NCBI RefSeq assembly: GCF_001482195.1
Contig: NZ_KQ759763.1
Location: 2,216,951 to 2,278,274 of the forward strand
Source of the DNA: Luteimonas abyssi
GTDB taxonomy: Bacteria > Pseudomonadota > Gammaproteobacteria > Xanthomonadales > Xanthomonadaceae
DNA: 61,324 bases
Direction of reading: 5' to 3'
Under the pieces are notes generated by a model. That model saw only the letters and a list, made by a program, of their open reading frames with translations, did no database searches and was not told where the DNA came from. Every line of letters starts with the position of its first letter. The first letter of the stretch is position 1. Shown here in pieces: positions 42,531 through 51,209 of the stretch. Made by a program: the position numbers and the translations under genes.

Positions 42531-44209
42531 CGGCGACCGCTGCGCCAGATCGAGAGCACGATCCACACCCCGGTCAACGCGGCGCCGACGAATCCGAGAA
42601 CGCCCATCGCCATCAGCCACGAATTGGACACGCCACCGCCGACGCTGTTCATCACGATCGACGAACCGATGATCAGCGCTGCCGTGATCACGCCGATGGT
42701 CAGCCGGTTGGCGGCGCTGTTGAGCTGGTCGCCGAAGGCCTTGAGCGAAGTGACCTCGATCTGTGCGCGCAGCCGGCCGTGGCGCGCGGCCTGCAGCAGA
42801 CGGCGCAAGTCCCGCGGGAGCGCGCCGAGCAGGTCGATCACCCCCGACGCCGTACGCCGGCCGCGACGTGCCAGCACCTTGGGCGAGTACCGTTGCAGCA
42901 TCGCCCGCTCGACGAACGGCCGCGCCTCGCTGGCCATGTCGAAATCCGGATCCAACTGCCGGCCCAGGCCCTCCAGGGTCAGGAAGGCCTTGATCATCAA
43001 CGCCAGATCCGGCGGCAGGGTGAGCGCATGCCGACGCAGCAGCGCGGCGACGTCGGCGAGCATCGCGCCCATGCGCAGCTCCTTGAGCGGCACGCCGCGG
43101 TACTGGTCGATCAACGAGCCGATCTCGACCTGCAGGCGGCCCTCCTCCACGTCGGCCTCGCCTTCGGTCCACTCCAGCAGGATGTCGGTGACCGCTTCGG
43201 CATCCTGATCGATCAGCCCATGCAGCAGTTGCGCGATCTGCAGGCGACGTTGCTCGGAGACCCGTCCGACCATGCCGAAATCGATGAGGCCGATGCCACC
43301 GTCGCGCAGGTAGAAGATGTTGCCCGGGTGCGGATCGGCGTGGAACAGGCCGTCCTCGAGCACCATCTTGAGGACGATCGCCGCGCCCTTGCGGGCCAGC
43401 GCATGACGGTCGAGACCCGCGGCATCCACCGCGACCAGGTCGCAGCCCGGAATACCGTCCATCAACCCCTGCACGTTGAGTCGCTCCGAGGTCCAGCGCC
43501 AGTGGACCTCGGGTACGACGACATCGTCGCGACCGGCGAAGTTGGCGGCGATGCGCTGCGCATTGCGGCATTCGGCGGCGAAATCCAGCTCGGCCCGGAG
43601 CGACGCGGCGAACTGCTGGACGATGCCCGTCGGCCGGTAGCGCCGCAGGTCGGGCGCGTTCGCCTCGACGATCTCGGCCAGCCGCGCCAGCAGGCGCAGG
43701 TCCGCCTCCACCGTCTCGCGGATCCCCGGCCGCCGCACCTTCAGCACCACCGCCGTGCCGTCTTCCAGCCAGGCCCGGTGGGTCTGCGCCAGCGACGCCG
43801 CCGCCAGCGGCCGGGTTTCCAGGCGATGAAACACGGTCTCCGGCTCGGCGCCGAGGTCTTCGGCCAGCTGGCCGCGGATCGCCTCGAACGGTAGTGCGGG
43901 CACCGCGTTCTGCAGCAGGCCCAGTTCCCGGATCCAGTCCGGCGGCAGCAGATCCACCCGCGTCGCCAGCACCTGGCCGAGTTTGACGAAGGTCGGCCCC
44001 AGGTCCTCGAACGCATGACGCAGCCGCTCGGGCGGCGCCATCCGCACCTTCTCCTCGGCACGGTGCCAGTGCAGCAGGCGCCCGGCCCGCTCCAGCGCGC
44101 CGGCCAGACCGATGCGCTGGACCAGATCGCCGAAGCCGTAGCGGATCAGGACCGAGGCGATCTCCTGCAGGCGCCCGAGATCGCGGACCGTGCCGAGGGT
44201 CTCCCACAT
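42527..44209 (-). CDS. ubiB: UbiB/ABC1-family atypical kinase
   Basis: 560 residues. Motifs in order: KLGQVLATRVDLLPP (the KxGQ signature), ASLAQTHRAW, the lysine in VVLKVRRPGI, HADPHPGNIF and DFGMVG. Two membrane helices close the protein (about 500-550). UbiB-type proteins are needed for coenzyme Q biosynthesis or lipid-precursor trafficking; this one sits away from other ubi genes, so it may be a paralogue. GGAGGG precedes the ATG at 44209. pncC ends 25 bases upstream. Confidence 0.9.
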   Translation of the reverse strand: MWETLGTVRDLGRLQEIASVLIRYGFGDLVQRIGLAGALERAGRLLHWHRAEEKVRMAPPERLRHAFEDLGPTFVKLGQVLATRVDLLPPDWIRELGLLQNAVPALPFEAIRGQLAEDLGAEPETVFHRLETRPLAAASLAQTHRAWLEDGTAVVLKVRRPGIRETVEADLRLLARLAEIVEANAPDLRRYRPTGIVQQFAASLRAELDFAAECRNAQRIAANFAGRDDVVVPEVHWRWTSERLNVQGLMDGIPGCDLVAVDAAGLDRHALARKGAAIVLKMVLEDGLFHADPHPGNIFYLRDGGIGLIDFGMVGRVSEQRRLQIAQLLHGLIDQDAEAVTDILLEWTEGEADVEEGRLQVEIGSLIDQYRGVPLKELRMGAMLADVAALLRRHALTLPPDLALMIKAFLTLEGLGRQLDPDFDMASEARPFVERAMLQRYSPKVLARRGRRTASGVIDLLGALPRDLRRLLQAARHGRLRAQIEVTSLKAFGDQLNSAANRLTIGVITAALIIGSSIVMNSVGGGVSNSWLMAMGVLGFVGAALTGVWIVLSIWRSGRR

Positions 44210-44234
44210 CAGCCCGCCCTCCCCGTCGCCGGAC

Positions 44235-44729
44235 TCACAGGACCTCCAGGCCGCGCAGCGCGGCGGCGACGGTCTGTCGCCGCACCGCATCGCGATCGCC
44301 CTCGAAATGGAACAGTTCGGCACGCGGGTAGCCGCCGCGTCGTTTCCAGGCGATCCACACCGTGCCGACAGGCTTGTCGTCGGTCCCACCGCCGGGCCCG
44401 GCAATGCCGGTCACCGCAACCGCCACGCTGGCCCCGGAGCGCACCAGCGCGCCGGCGACCATCTCGATCGCGGTATCGCGGCTGACGGCGCCTTCCGCCT
44501 CCAGGGTCTGCGGACGCACGCCCAGCAGTGCCTGCTTGGCTTCGTAGCTGTAGACCGCCAGCCCGCAGTCGAACCAGGCCGACGAGCCCGCGACATCGGT
44601 CATGACCTTGGCGATCCAGCCGCCGGTGCAGCTCTCGGCCGTCACCAGCATGTCGCGCGCGGCCAGCAGATGCCGGCCGGTGGCGGTGGCGAGCGCTTCG
44701 AGCGCGGTGTCGTCGGGCGTGGAGGACAT
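44235..44729 (-). CDS. pncC: Nicotinamide-nucleotide amidohydrolase (CinA C-terminal type)
   Basis: 164 residues, the length of stand-alone PncC. TAESCTGGWIAKVMTDVAGSS, YSYEAKQALLGV, AVSRDTAIEM, then VTGIAGPGGG with KPVGTVWIAW are family signatures. It converts NMN to nicotinate mononucleotide in NAD recycling. The pncC-(ubiB)-lexA/recA neighbourhood is conserved in many gammaproteobacteria. Confidence 0.95.
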   Translation of the reverse strand: MSSTPDDTALEALATATGRHLLAARDMLVTAESCTGGWIAKVMTDVAGSSAWFDCGLAVYSYEAKQALLGVRPQTLEAEGAVSRDTAIEMVAGALVRSGASVAVAVTGIAGPGGGTDDKPVGTVWIAWKRRGGYPRAELFHFEGDRDAVRRQTVAAALRGLEVL

Positions 44730-44811
44730 GCGGACAGGATCGGCGGGGACGAGGCCCTATTTTGTAGCCGATCCGGATGGACAAGTCTGTGTGCGTGCGG
44801 ATCGTGCATGC

Positions 44812-44834
44812 GGGGAGCCGGATCGCGGCTCCCC
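44812..44834. terminator. Hairpin behind the TonB receptor
   Basis: ggggagccg (44812-44820), loop gatcg, cggctcccc (44826-44834): a 9-bp GC-rich stem 27 bases beyond the receptor stop. No U-run follows. It probably ends the 44861-47533 transcript. Confidence 0.5.
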
Positions 44835-44860
44835 TCCCCGGTCCGAAGGCGATCGTTCTC

Positions 44861-47533
44861 TCAGTACCGCATGCGCAGGGTCATGCCGTAGGTACGCGGC
44901 GCACCCAGGAAGGCATTCCACGAGCCGGCCTGGATCGGCGCGTCGATGCCGACCTGCCGGTAGGTCTCGTCGGTGAGGTTCTGGCCCCAGAACTCCAGCA
45001 TCCAGCGTTGGTCCTGGCGACCGAATCCGACGCGCGCGTTGACCAGGGTGTAGCCGTCCTGCAGCTTTTCCGGATCGAGATCGGAGCCGGTGTTGTACTC
45101 GGACATGTACTTGGCGCCGACGTTGAAACGGCCCAGCAGGTTGCTGCCGATGTCCCAGTCGTAGGTGACCGAGGCATTGCCCGACCACTTCGGCGCGAAG
45201 CTCATCTGGTTGCCGGGCAGCAGGATCAGATCGCGGTCGGGCAACGGATCGTTGCCGTATTCGGTCTCGGCGTAGGTGAGGCCGCCCTGCACCATCAGCC
45301 CGGGCAGGCCGGTCTGCCAAAGCACCTCGGCGTCGATGCCGCGCGAGGTGACCTTGGGAATGGAGCGCACCACGAACGCGGTGCCGAGGAAGCTGTTGAG
45401 CTGGAAGTCCTCGTACTCCTGGTAGAACAGCGCACTGTTGAACAGCAGGTTGCCGCCCGCCCAGGTGGTCTTGAGGCCGATTTCGTAGCTGTCCACGAAC
45501 TCGCCGGAGAACGCGGTGTCGTCCACCGGGAGGATACCGTCCACACCGCTCGACTGGCCGTTGGACGACTGCACGCGATCGAGGTTGAAGCCGCCCGCCT
45601 TGTAGCCGCGCGCCGCCGAGACGTAGCCCATCACGTCGTCCGACCAGTCGTAGGCCACCTTCAGGGTGCCCGACCACTCGCGCTCGGTCCGCTCCTGCCG
45701 GGTCTCGCGGCCGTTGTGCAGGGCGTTGGCCCAGGGCAGGCACATGAAACCGGCGACCTGCTGGATCGCGGGCTGCAGCTGCGGCAGCACCTGGGCCAGC
45801 AACTGTTGCTGCAGCGCCGGCGGCAGATTGGCGAAGCCGTCCACGCGCCCGATCATCGCCCCGCCGATGCTGGCCAGCGGATCGGCGAGCGCCGTACCGC
45901 AGGCGACACTGCCGTTGGGATTGGTGAAGCGCGAATCCAGCGTCTTCTTCTCGCGGGTGTAGCGCAGGCCGAGGGTGATCGCGAGATCGTCGGTGGCGTG
46001 GAACGTGTTGTTGGTGAACAGCGCCGCGCTCTTGGCGTTCTGCGCATAGCGGTCGAGTGCGCCCACGCCGGTGAAATTGGTCCCGAACGGCCGCCCGGTG
46101 GCCTCGGACAGGAACGTCGCCGGGTTGGCGGTGTTCACGCTCAGGCCCAGCTCGGGCGGCAACTGCCCGACCGCGGCCGACAGGCCGCCGAGCACCTGGC
46201 TGCCGACCAGGGTCGACAGGTACGGCTCGTAGGCCGAACCGAAGTAATAGGAATCGTTGCGGCTGAGGTCTTCATCGGAATAGAACATGCCGACCATCCA
46301 GTCCAGTCGGTCCGTGGAGCCGGTGAAGCGCAGTTCCTGGCTGAAGGTCTCGAACGCCGCCAGCGAGGCGTCTTCCTGCGGCGGGCGGTAGAGGATGTCG
46401 GCTGCGGTGTAGTCGAAGTCGATGCTGGTGATCGCATCCCATTCGCGGAAGGCGGTGATCGAGGTCAGCACCGCGTCGTTGGCCCAGGGCGTGGTCCAGT
46501 TGACCTCCATGGACACGCCCTTGTCCTTGATGTCCTGCTCGGTGGTGCGGTTGGCGTAGGCCAGCCGGCGGTCCGGGTCCGGCACCGGAATCACACCGAC
46601 GCCCCCGGGCGTGAGCGCATCGATGATCGCCGCGGTCGGGCCACGATGGGTCGTCACGGTGACGCAGCAGTTCTCCTCGCGGCTGGTGTAGTCGGCAATG
46701 AAGTTGATCTCGAGGTTGGAGGTCGGCTCGAACAGCAACTGGCCGCGCAGGCCGTGATAGTTCTGGTCGCCATCGTCGGTCTCCCGGCGCGGGCCGTTGG
46801 CGGTGAACACATCGTCCACGCCGTCGCGCTTGCGCTTGGTCGCGAAGATGCGGAACGCGGCGTTCTCACCCAAGGCATCGTTGTACGAGCCGGACACGCC
46901 GACGAGGCCGTAGTTGCCCACGGTCACCTCGCCTTCCACTGCCTGGGTGAAGCTCGGCCGCCGGGTGACCACGTTGATCACGCCGGCCGAGGTGTTCTTG
47001 CCGAACACCGTGCCCTGCGGGCCCTTGAGCACTTCGATGCGCTCCATCTCGCCGAGATCGCCGAACCCGACGCTGTTGCGCGCCCGGTAGACGCCGTCGA
47101 TCACGATGCCGACCGAGGACTCGAGACCGGGGTTGTCACCGACGGTACCGATGCCGCGGATGCGCGCAGTGGTCTGCGCCGCGGACTGCGTGCTGGTCAC
47201 GGTCAGGCCGGGCACCAGGACCTGCATGTCCTTGATGTCGCGCACGCCGGCATCCTGCAGCAGTTGCTCGGGCAGCACGTTGATGACGATCGGCACGTCC
47301 TGCAACGCCTCCTCGCGCTTCTGCGCGGTCACCACCAGCCCCGACAGCGTGGTGGGCTCGTCGCGCGAAGCGGCCGCGGCGGCCTGGCCGCCCGCGACCA
47401 CCGCGGCAGGCGCCGAGACGGCGGCAGTGTCGTCGAGGACATCCTCGGCGAGAGCCTGCAGCGGATGGAACGACGCGAGCGCCGCCACCACGGCGGCCGT
47501 CAACAGCTTGCGTTGCGGGCAAATCGAATGCAT
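44861..47533 (-). CDS. TonB-dependent receptor
   Basis: 890 residues. The signal peptide is followed by an Ala-rich linker. TTLSGLVVTAQKREEALQDV is the TonB-box/plug entry of the sphingomonad/xanthomonad receptor class. The plug contains RIRGIGTVGDNPGLESSVG and ERIEVLKGPQGTVFGKNTSAG. The barrel ends with LRMRY. The ligand is unknown; the class is often linked to plant or aromatic compounds. The linked exported alpha/beta hydrolase (342 bases upstream) suggests uptake and cleavage of one ester/epoxide-type compound. GGGGGAC precedes the ATG. Confidence 0.9.
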   Translation of the reverse strand: MHSICPQRKLLTAAVVAALASFHPLQALAEDVLDDTAAVSAPAAVVAGGQAAAAASRDEPTTLSGLVVTAQKREEALQDVPIVINVLPEQLLQDAGVRDIKDMQVLVPGLTVTSTQSAAQTTARIRGIGTVGDNPGLESSVGIVIDGVYRARNSVGFGDLGEMERIEVLKGPQGTVFGKNTSAGVINVVTRRPSFTQAVEGEVTVGNYGLVGVSGSYNDALGENAAFRIFATKRKRDGVDDVFTANGPRRETDDGDQNYHGLRGQLLFEPTSNLEINFIADYTSREENCCVTVTTHRGPTAAIIDALTPGGVGVIPVPDPDRRLAYANRTTEQDIKDKGVSMEVNWTTPWANDAVLTSITAFREWDAITSIDFDYTAADILYRPPQEDASLAAFETFSQELRFTGSTDRLDWMVGMFYSDEDLSRNDSYYFGSAYEPYLSTLVGSQVLGGLSAAVGQLPPELGLSVNTANPATFLSEATGRPFGTNFTGVGALDRYAQNAKSAALFTNNTFHATDDLAITLGLRYTREKKTLDSRFTNPNGSVACGTALADPLASIGGAMIGRVDGFANLPPALQQQLLAQVLPQLQPAIQQVAGFMCLPWANALHNGRETRQERTEREWSGTLKVAYDWSDDVMGYVSAARGYKAGGFNLDRVQSSNGQSSGVDGILPVDDTAFSGEFVDSYEIGLKTTWAGGNLLFNSALFYQEYEDFQLNSFLGTAFVVRSIPKVTSRGIDAEVLWQTGLPGLMVQGGLTYAETEYGNDPLPDRDLILLPGNQMSFAPKWSGNASVTYDWDIGSNLLGRFNVGAKYMSEYNTGSDLDPEKLQDGYTLVNARVGFGRQDQRWMLEFWGQNLTDETYRQVGIDAPIQAGSWNAFLGAPRTYGMTLRMRY

Positions 47534-47875
47534 GGCGTCCCCCTGACCCTTCTGAATTGGATGCGACGGCCGCGACGCGGCCGTGCCGGGACGCCCCACG
47601 TGCTCCGACGACAGCTCCCCTGTCGGATGCACGGGCCGGATCGGCGTGGGGGACACGATCCGGCACGCGCGGCGTGCCCTGCGGCGGACGCTAGCACAAC
47701 TCCGAACGGTTGCGTATGCGCAGAATCGGCGGCGCCTCCGCTGCTGCGCCGCAGCAGCCCCGGCCGCGCCCGCCGCCGGTCTCGAGACCTCCGGCCCTGC
47801 ATGCGACGTACCCGGGCACCGCCGTGCATACCGTGGCTCGTGCACGCCCGCCCGGGGGATTCGCACGCGGCGCCG
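47534..47875. other. Gap between alpha/beta hydrolase and TonB receptor
   Basis: 342 bases. No gene is supported. On the minus strand an extended -10-like TGTGCTAGC (plus 47690-47698) lies about 160 bases before the receptor ATG, a weak promoter candidate. A small hairpin (ggccgc/gcggcc) lies near 47568. Nothing else is distinct. Confidence 0.4.
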
Positions 47876-48841
47876 CTAGCGGGCGGAGGACTCGGCAGCG
47901 CCCAGGAACTCCAGGACGGCGGCATTCAGCGGCTCGACGCACTCCTCGGGCAACCAGTGACCGCACCCTGGCAGCACGAGACCGGTGACGTCGCTCGCAT
48001 AGCGCCGCATCTGGTCGACCTGGAACTGCCCCATGCCCCCGTGTCCGCCGCCGCCGATGGCCAGCGCCGGGATCGTGACGCGGGTCTGCGCGAGCACCAG
48101 GTTGTCCTGCACGCCCTGGTTGAGCACCCGGTAATACTCGAACGCGGCATTGAGACTGTGCGGCTTGGCGTAGGACGCGGCGTAGAGATCGAGCAGTTCG
48201 GGCGTGAACACATCCTTGTTGGTGGCGTGCTCCTTGATGAAGTGCTCGAAGAACATCCGCTCGTTGCCGGCCACCAGCGTCTCGGCCAGCCGCCCTTCCG
48301 CGGCGAAGAAGCTGAAGTGCCACACCAGAGATTCGCCCTGCGCGGTGAACGCCGGGAACGTGTAGATGCTCTCGTCCGGGATCGGCGCCTCCATGTAGAT
48401 CACGCGGCGAATGTCGCCCTGATGCTGCACGAGCATCGGATAGGTGTTCCAGATGCCGATATCGTGCGCGACCAGATCGAACCGTTCGCCCCCGCTGAAC
48501 TGCAACGCAAGTGCGTGCAGCAGCGGGGCGATGTCGGTGGCGCGATACGACGGCGGCACAGACGACTGCCCGAGCCCGGGTAGATCCGGCGCGACCACGG
48601 TGAAGCGCTCGGCGAGTGCAGGCATCAATTGGTGCCACTCGTACCAGGTCTGTCCGAAGCCATGCACCAGGTAGACCAGGGGTCCGGAGCCGCCCTTGAC
48701 GTAGTGGAGATCGACGCCGTCGATGGTCCGGTAGCCGCTGGTGAACCCCTCGGGCAACGGGAACTCGTCGGCGGCGAACGCGCACGCACCCGGAATCAAC
48801 ACGGCACCGAGAAGGAAGGCATGGAAACACGTTCGAAACAT
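47876..48841 (-). CDS. Exported alpha/beta hydrolase, epoxide-hydrolase/dehalogenase-like
   Basis: 321 residues. [18 protein letters not shown] and the following ACAFAA form a signal peptide, so it acts in the periplasm. [19 protein letters not shown] holds the oxyanion motif HGFG (60-63). The nucleophile elbow is VAHDIG, with Asp127 instead of Ser, as in epoxide hydrolases and haloalkane dehalogenases. The closing GCGHWLPEE gives the base histidine. Secreted members such as Cif of Pseudomonas exist. It follows the MFS remnant after 59 bases and precedes the TonB receptor. Substrate unknown. Confidence 0.87.
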   Translation of the reverse strand: MFRTCFHAFLLGAVLIPGACAFAADEFPLPEGFTSGYRTIDGVDLHYVKGGSGPLVYLVHGFGQTWYEWHQLMPALAERFTVVAPDLPGLGQSSVPPSYRATDIAPLLHALALQFSGGERFDLVAHDIGIWNTYPMLVQHQGDIRRVIYMEAPIPDESIYTFPAFTAQGESLVWHFSFFAAEGRLAETLVAGNERMFFEHFIKEHATNKDVFTPELLDLYAASYAKPHSLNAAFEYYRVLNQGVQDNLVLAQTRVTIPALAIGGGGHGGMGQFQVDQMRRYASDVTGLVLPGCGHWLPEECVEPLNAAVLEFLGAAESSAR

Positions 48842-48900
48842 GACGTTGGCGTCCTTTAGGGGGAGGGAAAACACCGCATCCGGATCGATGCGGCATGCGC

Positions 48901-49906
48901 TCAGGCACCGGCGGCATACCTCCGCGGACCTGGCGGGAAACCGTGCGTTCGGGCTGAGCGCACGATGAGAAGTCCGATCGCCAGCAGCACGGTCGACGCC
49001 CACGGAAAAGTCTGGGCGCCCCAGCGCTCGAGCAGCACGCCACCCAGCACCCCGCCGGCGGCGATCACGCTGTTCCACGCCACCACGTTCATCGACAGTG
49101 CGACGTCGGCGCCGTCGCCGGCGGTATCGGCCAGCGCGGTCTGCAGCAGGGTCGCGGCACCGCCGAAACTCGCGCCCCACACCGCGACGCCGATGTAGAC
49201 GGCGGCGGGCACGGTCGCCAGCCAGGCGAACAGCAGGGACACGGCGAAGAACGCGGCCAGGCAGGCCAGCACCGTGGCGTTCGCGTCCGGCCTGCCCGGG
49301 ATAATCGGGCACCTTGGCCAGCACCCAGACGATCAATGCCAGGGTCAGCACCGACATGAGGCCGAACGCGCTTCGCCAACCCAGCGCACCGCCCAGCCAG
49401 GTCCCCAGCGGCACGCCCAGCGACAACGCGACGGGCGTGCCGATCATCGCGATCGCCATCGCCCGTCCCTGCTGATGCGGCTGCACCATGCGTCTCGCGT
49501 AACCCGCCAGCAGACTCCAGGCCAGCCCCGCCGCGACACCGGCGAAGAAGCGCGCGCCCAAGGTGAGCCAGTAGCTCGACGACAGCGCGGTGATCGAATT
49601 GAACAGCAGGAATCCGACGATGGTGAGCAGCAGCACAGTGCGCCGCCGCCAGCCACGGGTGGCGATGGTCAACGGGATGGCCGCCAGCACCGACCCGAGC
49701 GCATAGGCGGTGATCGTCTGTCCCGCCAGCGCGGGGCTCACGGCGAGCCCTTCGGACAGTTGCGGCAGCAGTCCTGCCGGCAGGGTTTCGGTGACGATGC
49801 AGATGAATCCGGTCATGGCCAGTGCCAGCAGGGCCGCATGCGGCATGTGCCCGGCGGTGGCCTGCTGCGCCGTCATCGCCGGGCTCGAAGAGTGTCTGGC
49901 TTTCAA
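48901..49906 (-). pseudogene. MFS efflux transporter remnant (DHA1/AraJ-like), frameshifted and internally deleted
   Basis: The first part (from 49906, TTG, or ATG 49876) encodes TM1-6 with [13 protein letters not shown] and the motif-A-like [10 protein letters not shown], up to VPDYPGQ. After the cccggg at 49295-49300 the homology moves to another frame (ending at 48901), which encodes only the last four helices ([20 protein letters not shown]). Bridging the frame gives about 334 codons, against the usual near 400, so TM7-8 are missing. The original frame stays open and runs into the hydrolase gene, which makes a false fusion. The gene belonged to a TetR-controlled efflux unit. Confidence 0.8.
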
Positions 49907-49960
49907 GGTCGATGGTTCCTGGTAGAGGGGAAAGTTCAGCTGGGAGCCGCCGGCCCCTCA

Positions 49961-49984
49961 ATATGTACCGATAGGTACATATTT
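49961..49984. promoter_or_regulatory. TetR-type operator O1
   Basis: aatatgtacc (49961-49970), four bases (gata), ggtacatatt (49975-49984): a perfect 10-bp inverted repeat upstream of the MFS remnant. It lies about 240 bases from the divergent tetR start. Confidence 0.75.
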
Positions 49985-50130
49985 TCGGGAACGAGTCCGA
50001 TGCCTTCCAATAGCCGGGAGACAGAGGGAAATGAGGGGGAACAGCGCAACCGACCTGCCGCCCGCCGCGCACTCCAGACGACGCGTCGGACCGTGCCGGG
50101 CAGAGAGGCCCGCGCCCTCTGCTTTCAATA

Positions 50131-50150
50131 TACATACCGAACGATACAAA
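50131..50150. promoter_or_regulatory. TetR-type operator O2, imperfect
   Basis: tacataccgaacgatacaaa shares the TACCGA core and spacing of O1 but with mismatches. It lies closer to tetR (74 bases before its ATG). A further half site (tgtatcga) lies at about 50176. The rest of 49907-50223 shows no gene. Confidence 0.45.
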
Positions 50151-50223
50151 ATTATCGTCCGGCCGCGGAGATTGTCAACCACATTTGTATCGACTAGTCT
50201 TTATGTGGCCTCGGGAGTACGTC

Positions 50224-50865
50224 ATGAAGCAGATGGGCAGACCTCGCACGTTCGACCGCGACGCCGCGGTCGCGCAGGCCCTGCATCTGTTCTGGGAACA
50301 GGGCTACGAATCCACATCGCTCAGCCAGTTGAAGGCCGCCATCGGCGGCGGCATTTCTGCGCCCAGCTTCTACGCGGCCTTCGGCTCGAAGGAAGCGCTC
50401 TATCGCGAGTGCATGACGCTCTACCTGAGCACCTACGCGAAAGTCACCGAGTGCCTGAGGGATACGGCACTCGCCCCGCGTCAGGCGCTCGAACTGGCGT
50501 TGCGTCGCTCGGCCCGGATGCAGTGCGAACGCGGGCACCCCAAAGGCTGCATGGTCGGCCTCGGCGTGATGAGCGCGCCCTCCCCCGAGTTCTCCGCCGT
50601 GACGACACCGCTGACCCGTTCGCGGTCGCGCACCCGCGCCGGCATCAGGGCCTGCATCGAGCGGGCCATCGAGCGCGGCGAACTCCGGCAGGATGTCGAT
50701 CCACGGGCCCTGAGCACCGTCTTCGACAGTTTCCTGATCGGCCTGTCCACCCTGGCCCGCGACGGCGTCGGCCTCCAGGCGATGGAGGCGGCCATCACGC
50801 AGGTGATGGGCCTCTGGGATGTGTCGGCGATGCCGCACGCCCGGCGACAGGCGCCTGCAGCCTAG
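50224..50865 (+). CDS. TetR-family transcriptional regulator
   Basis: 213 residues. The helix-turn-helix is [19 protein letters not shown], then [15 protein letters not shown] and [16 protein letters not shown]. The C-terminal part is the helical ligand-binding domain with [14 protein letters not shown]. It probably represses the divergent MFS-hydrolase unit through the O1/O2 palindromes. GGGAG before the ATG at 50224 decides the start over upstream ATGs. Confidence 0.92.
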   Translation: MKQMGRPRTFDRDAAVAQALHLFWEQGYESTSLSQLKAAIGGGISAPSFYAAFGSKEALYRECMTLYLSTYAKVTECLRDTALAPRQALELALRRSARMQCERGHPKGCMVGLGVMSAPSPEFSAVTTPLTRSRSRTRAGIRACIERAIERGELRQDVDPRALSTVFDSFLIGLSTLARDGVGLQAMEAAITQVMGLWDVSAMPHARRQAPAA

Positions 50866-51209
50866 GTCTACATCGCCCGTCCACCCACCGGCGTCGAGGC
50901 GAGCACGACCGGCACCAGGCACACCGGCCTCGCGATGAACGCGGAGACGGGCTCGGACGATCCGCGCCGCCATGGACGGCCGGACCGCCACCGGCACCGG
51001 ACCCGCACCACGGTTCTCCTGCTCCGCCGGGCGACCGGCCATCGAAAGGGGGCCGGTCGGCGGCGAGACCCACTAGACTTGTCCGGACGCCCCTGGCGCG
51101 GCGATGTGGGTCCGACCACTTCGGCTGCGACACGGCGCATCCGTGCCGCGTGACGCTTCCCCGGCCCCCCACCGACATGCCGCCGCCTCCGGCATCGCTC
51201 GCCACCGCA
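50866..51209. other. Gap between tetR and mutS
   Basis: 344 bases. A possible -10 (TAGACT, 51074-51079) lies before mutS, without a convincing -35. No gene or repeat was recognised. Confidence 0.4.

Noticed and set aside
47876..49906. A 676-codon fusion of an MFS transporter and an alpha/beta hydrolase
   Set aside because: The middle part is Arg-rich out-of-frame sequence. The MFS homology continues in another frame, and the hydrolase has its own signal peptide and start at 48841.
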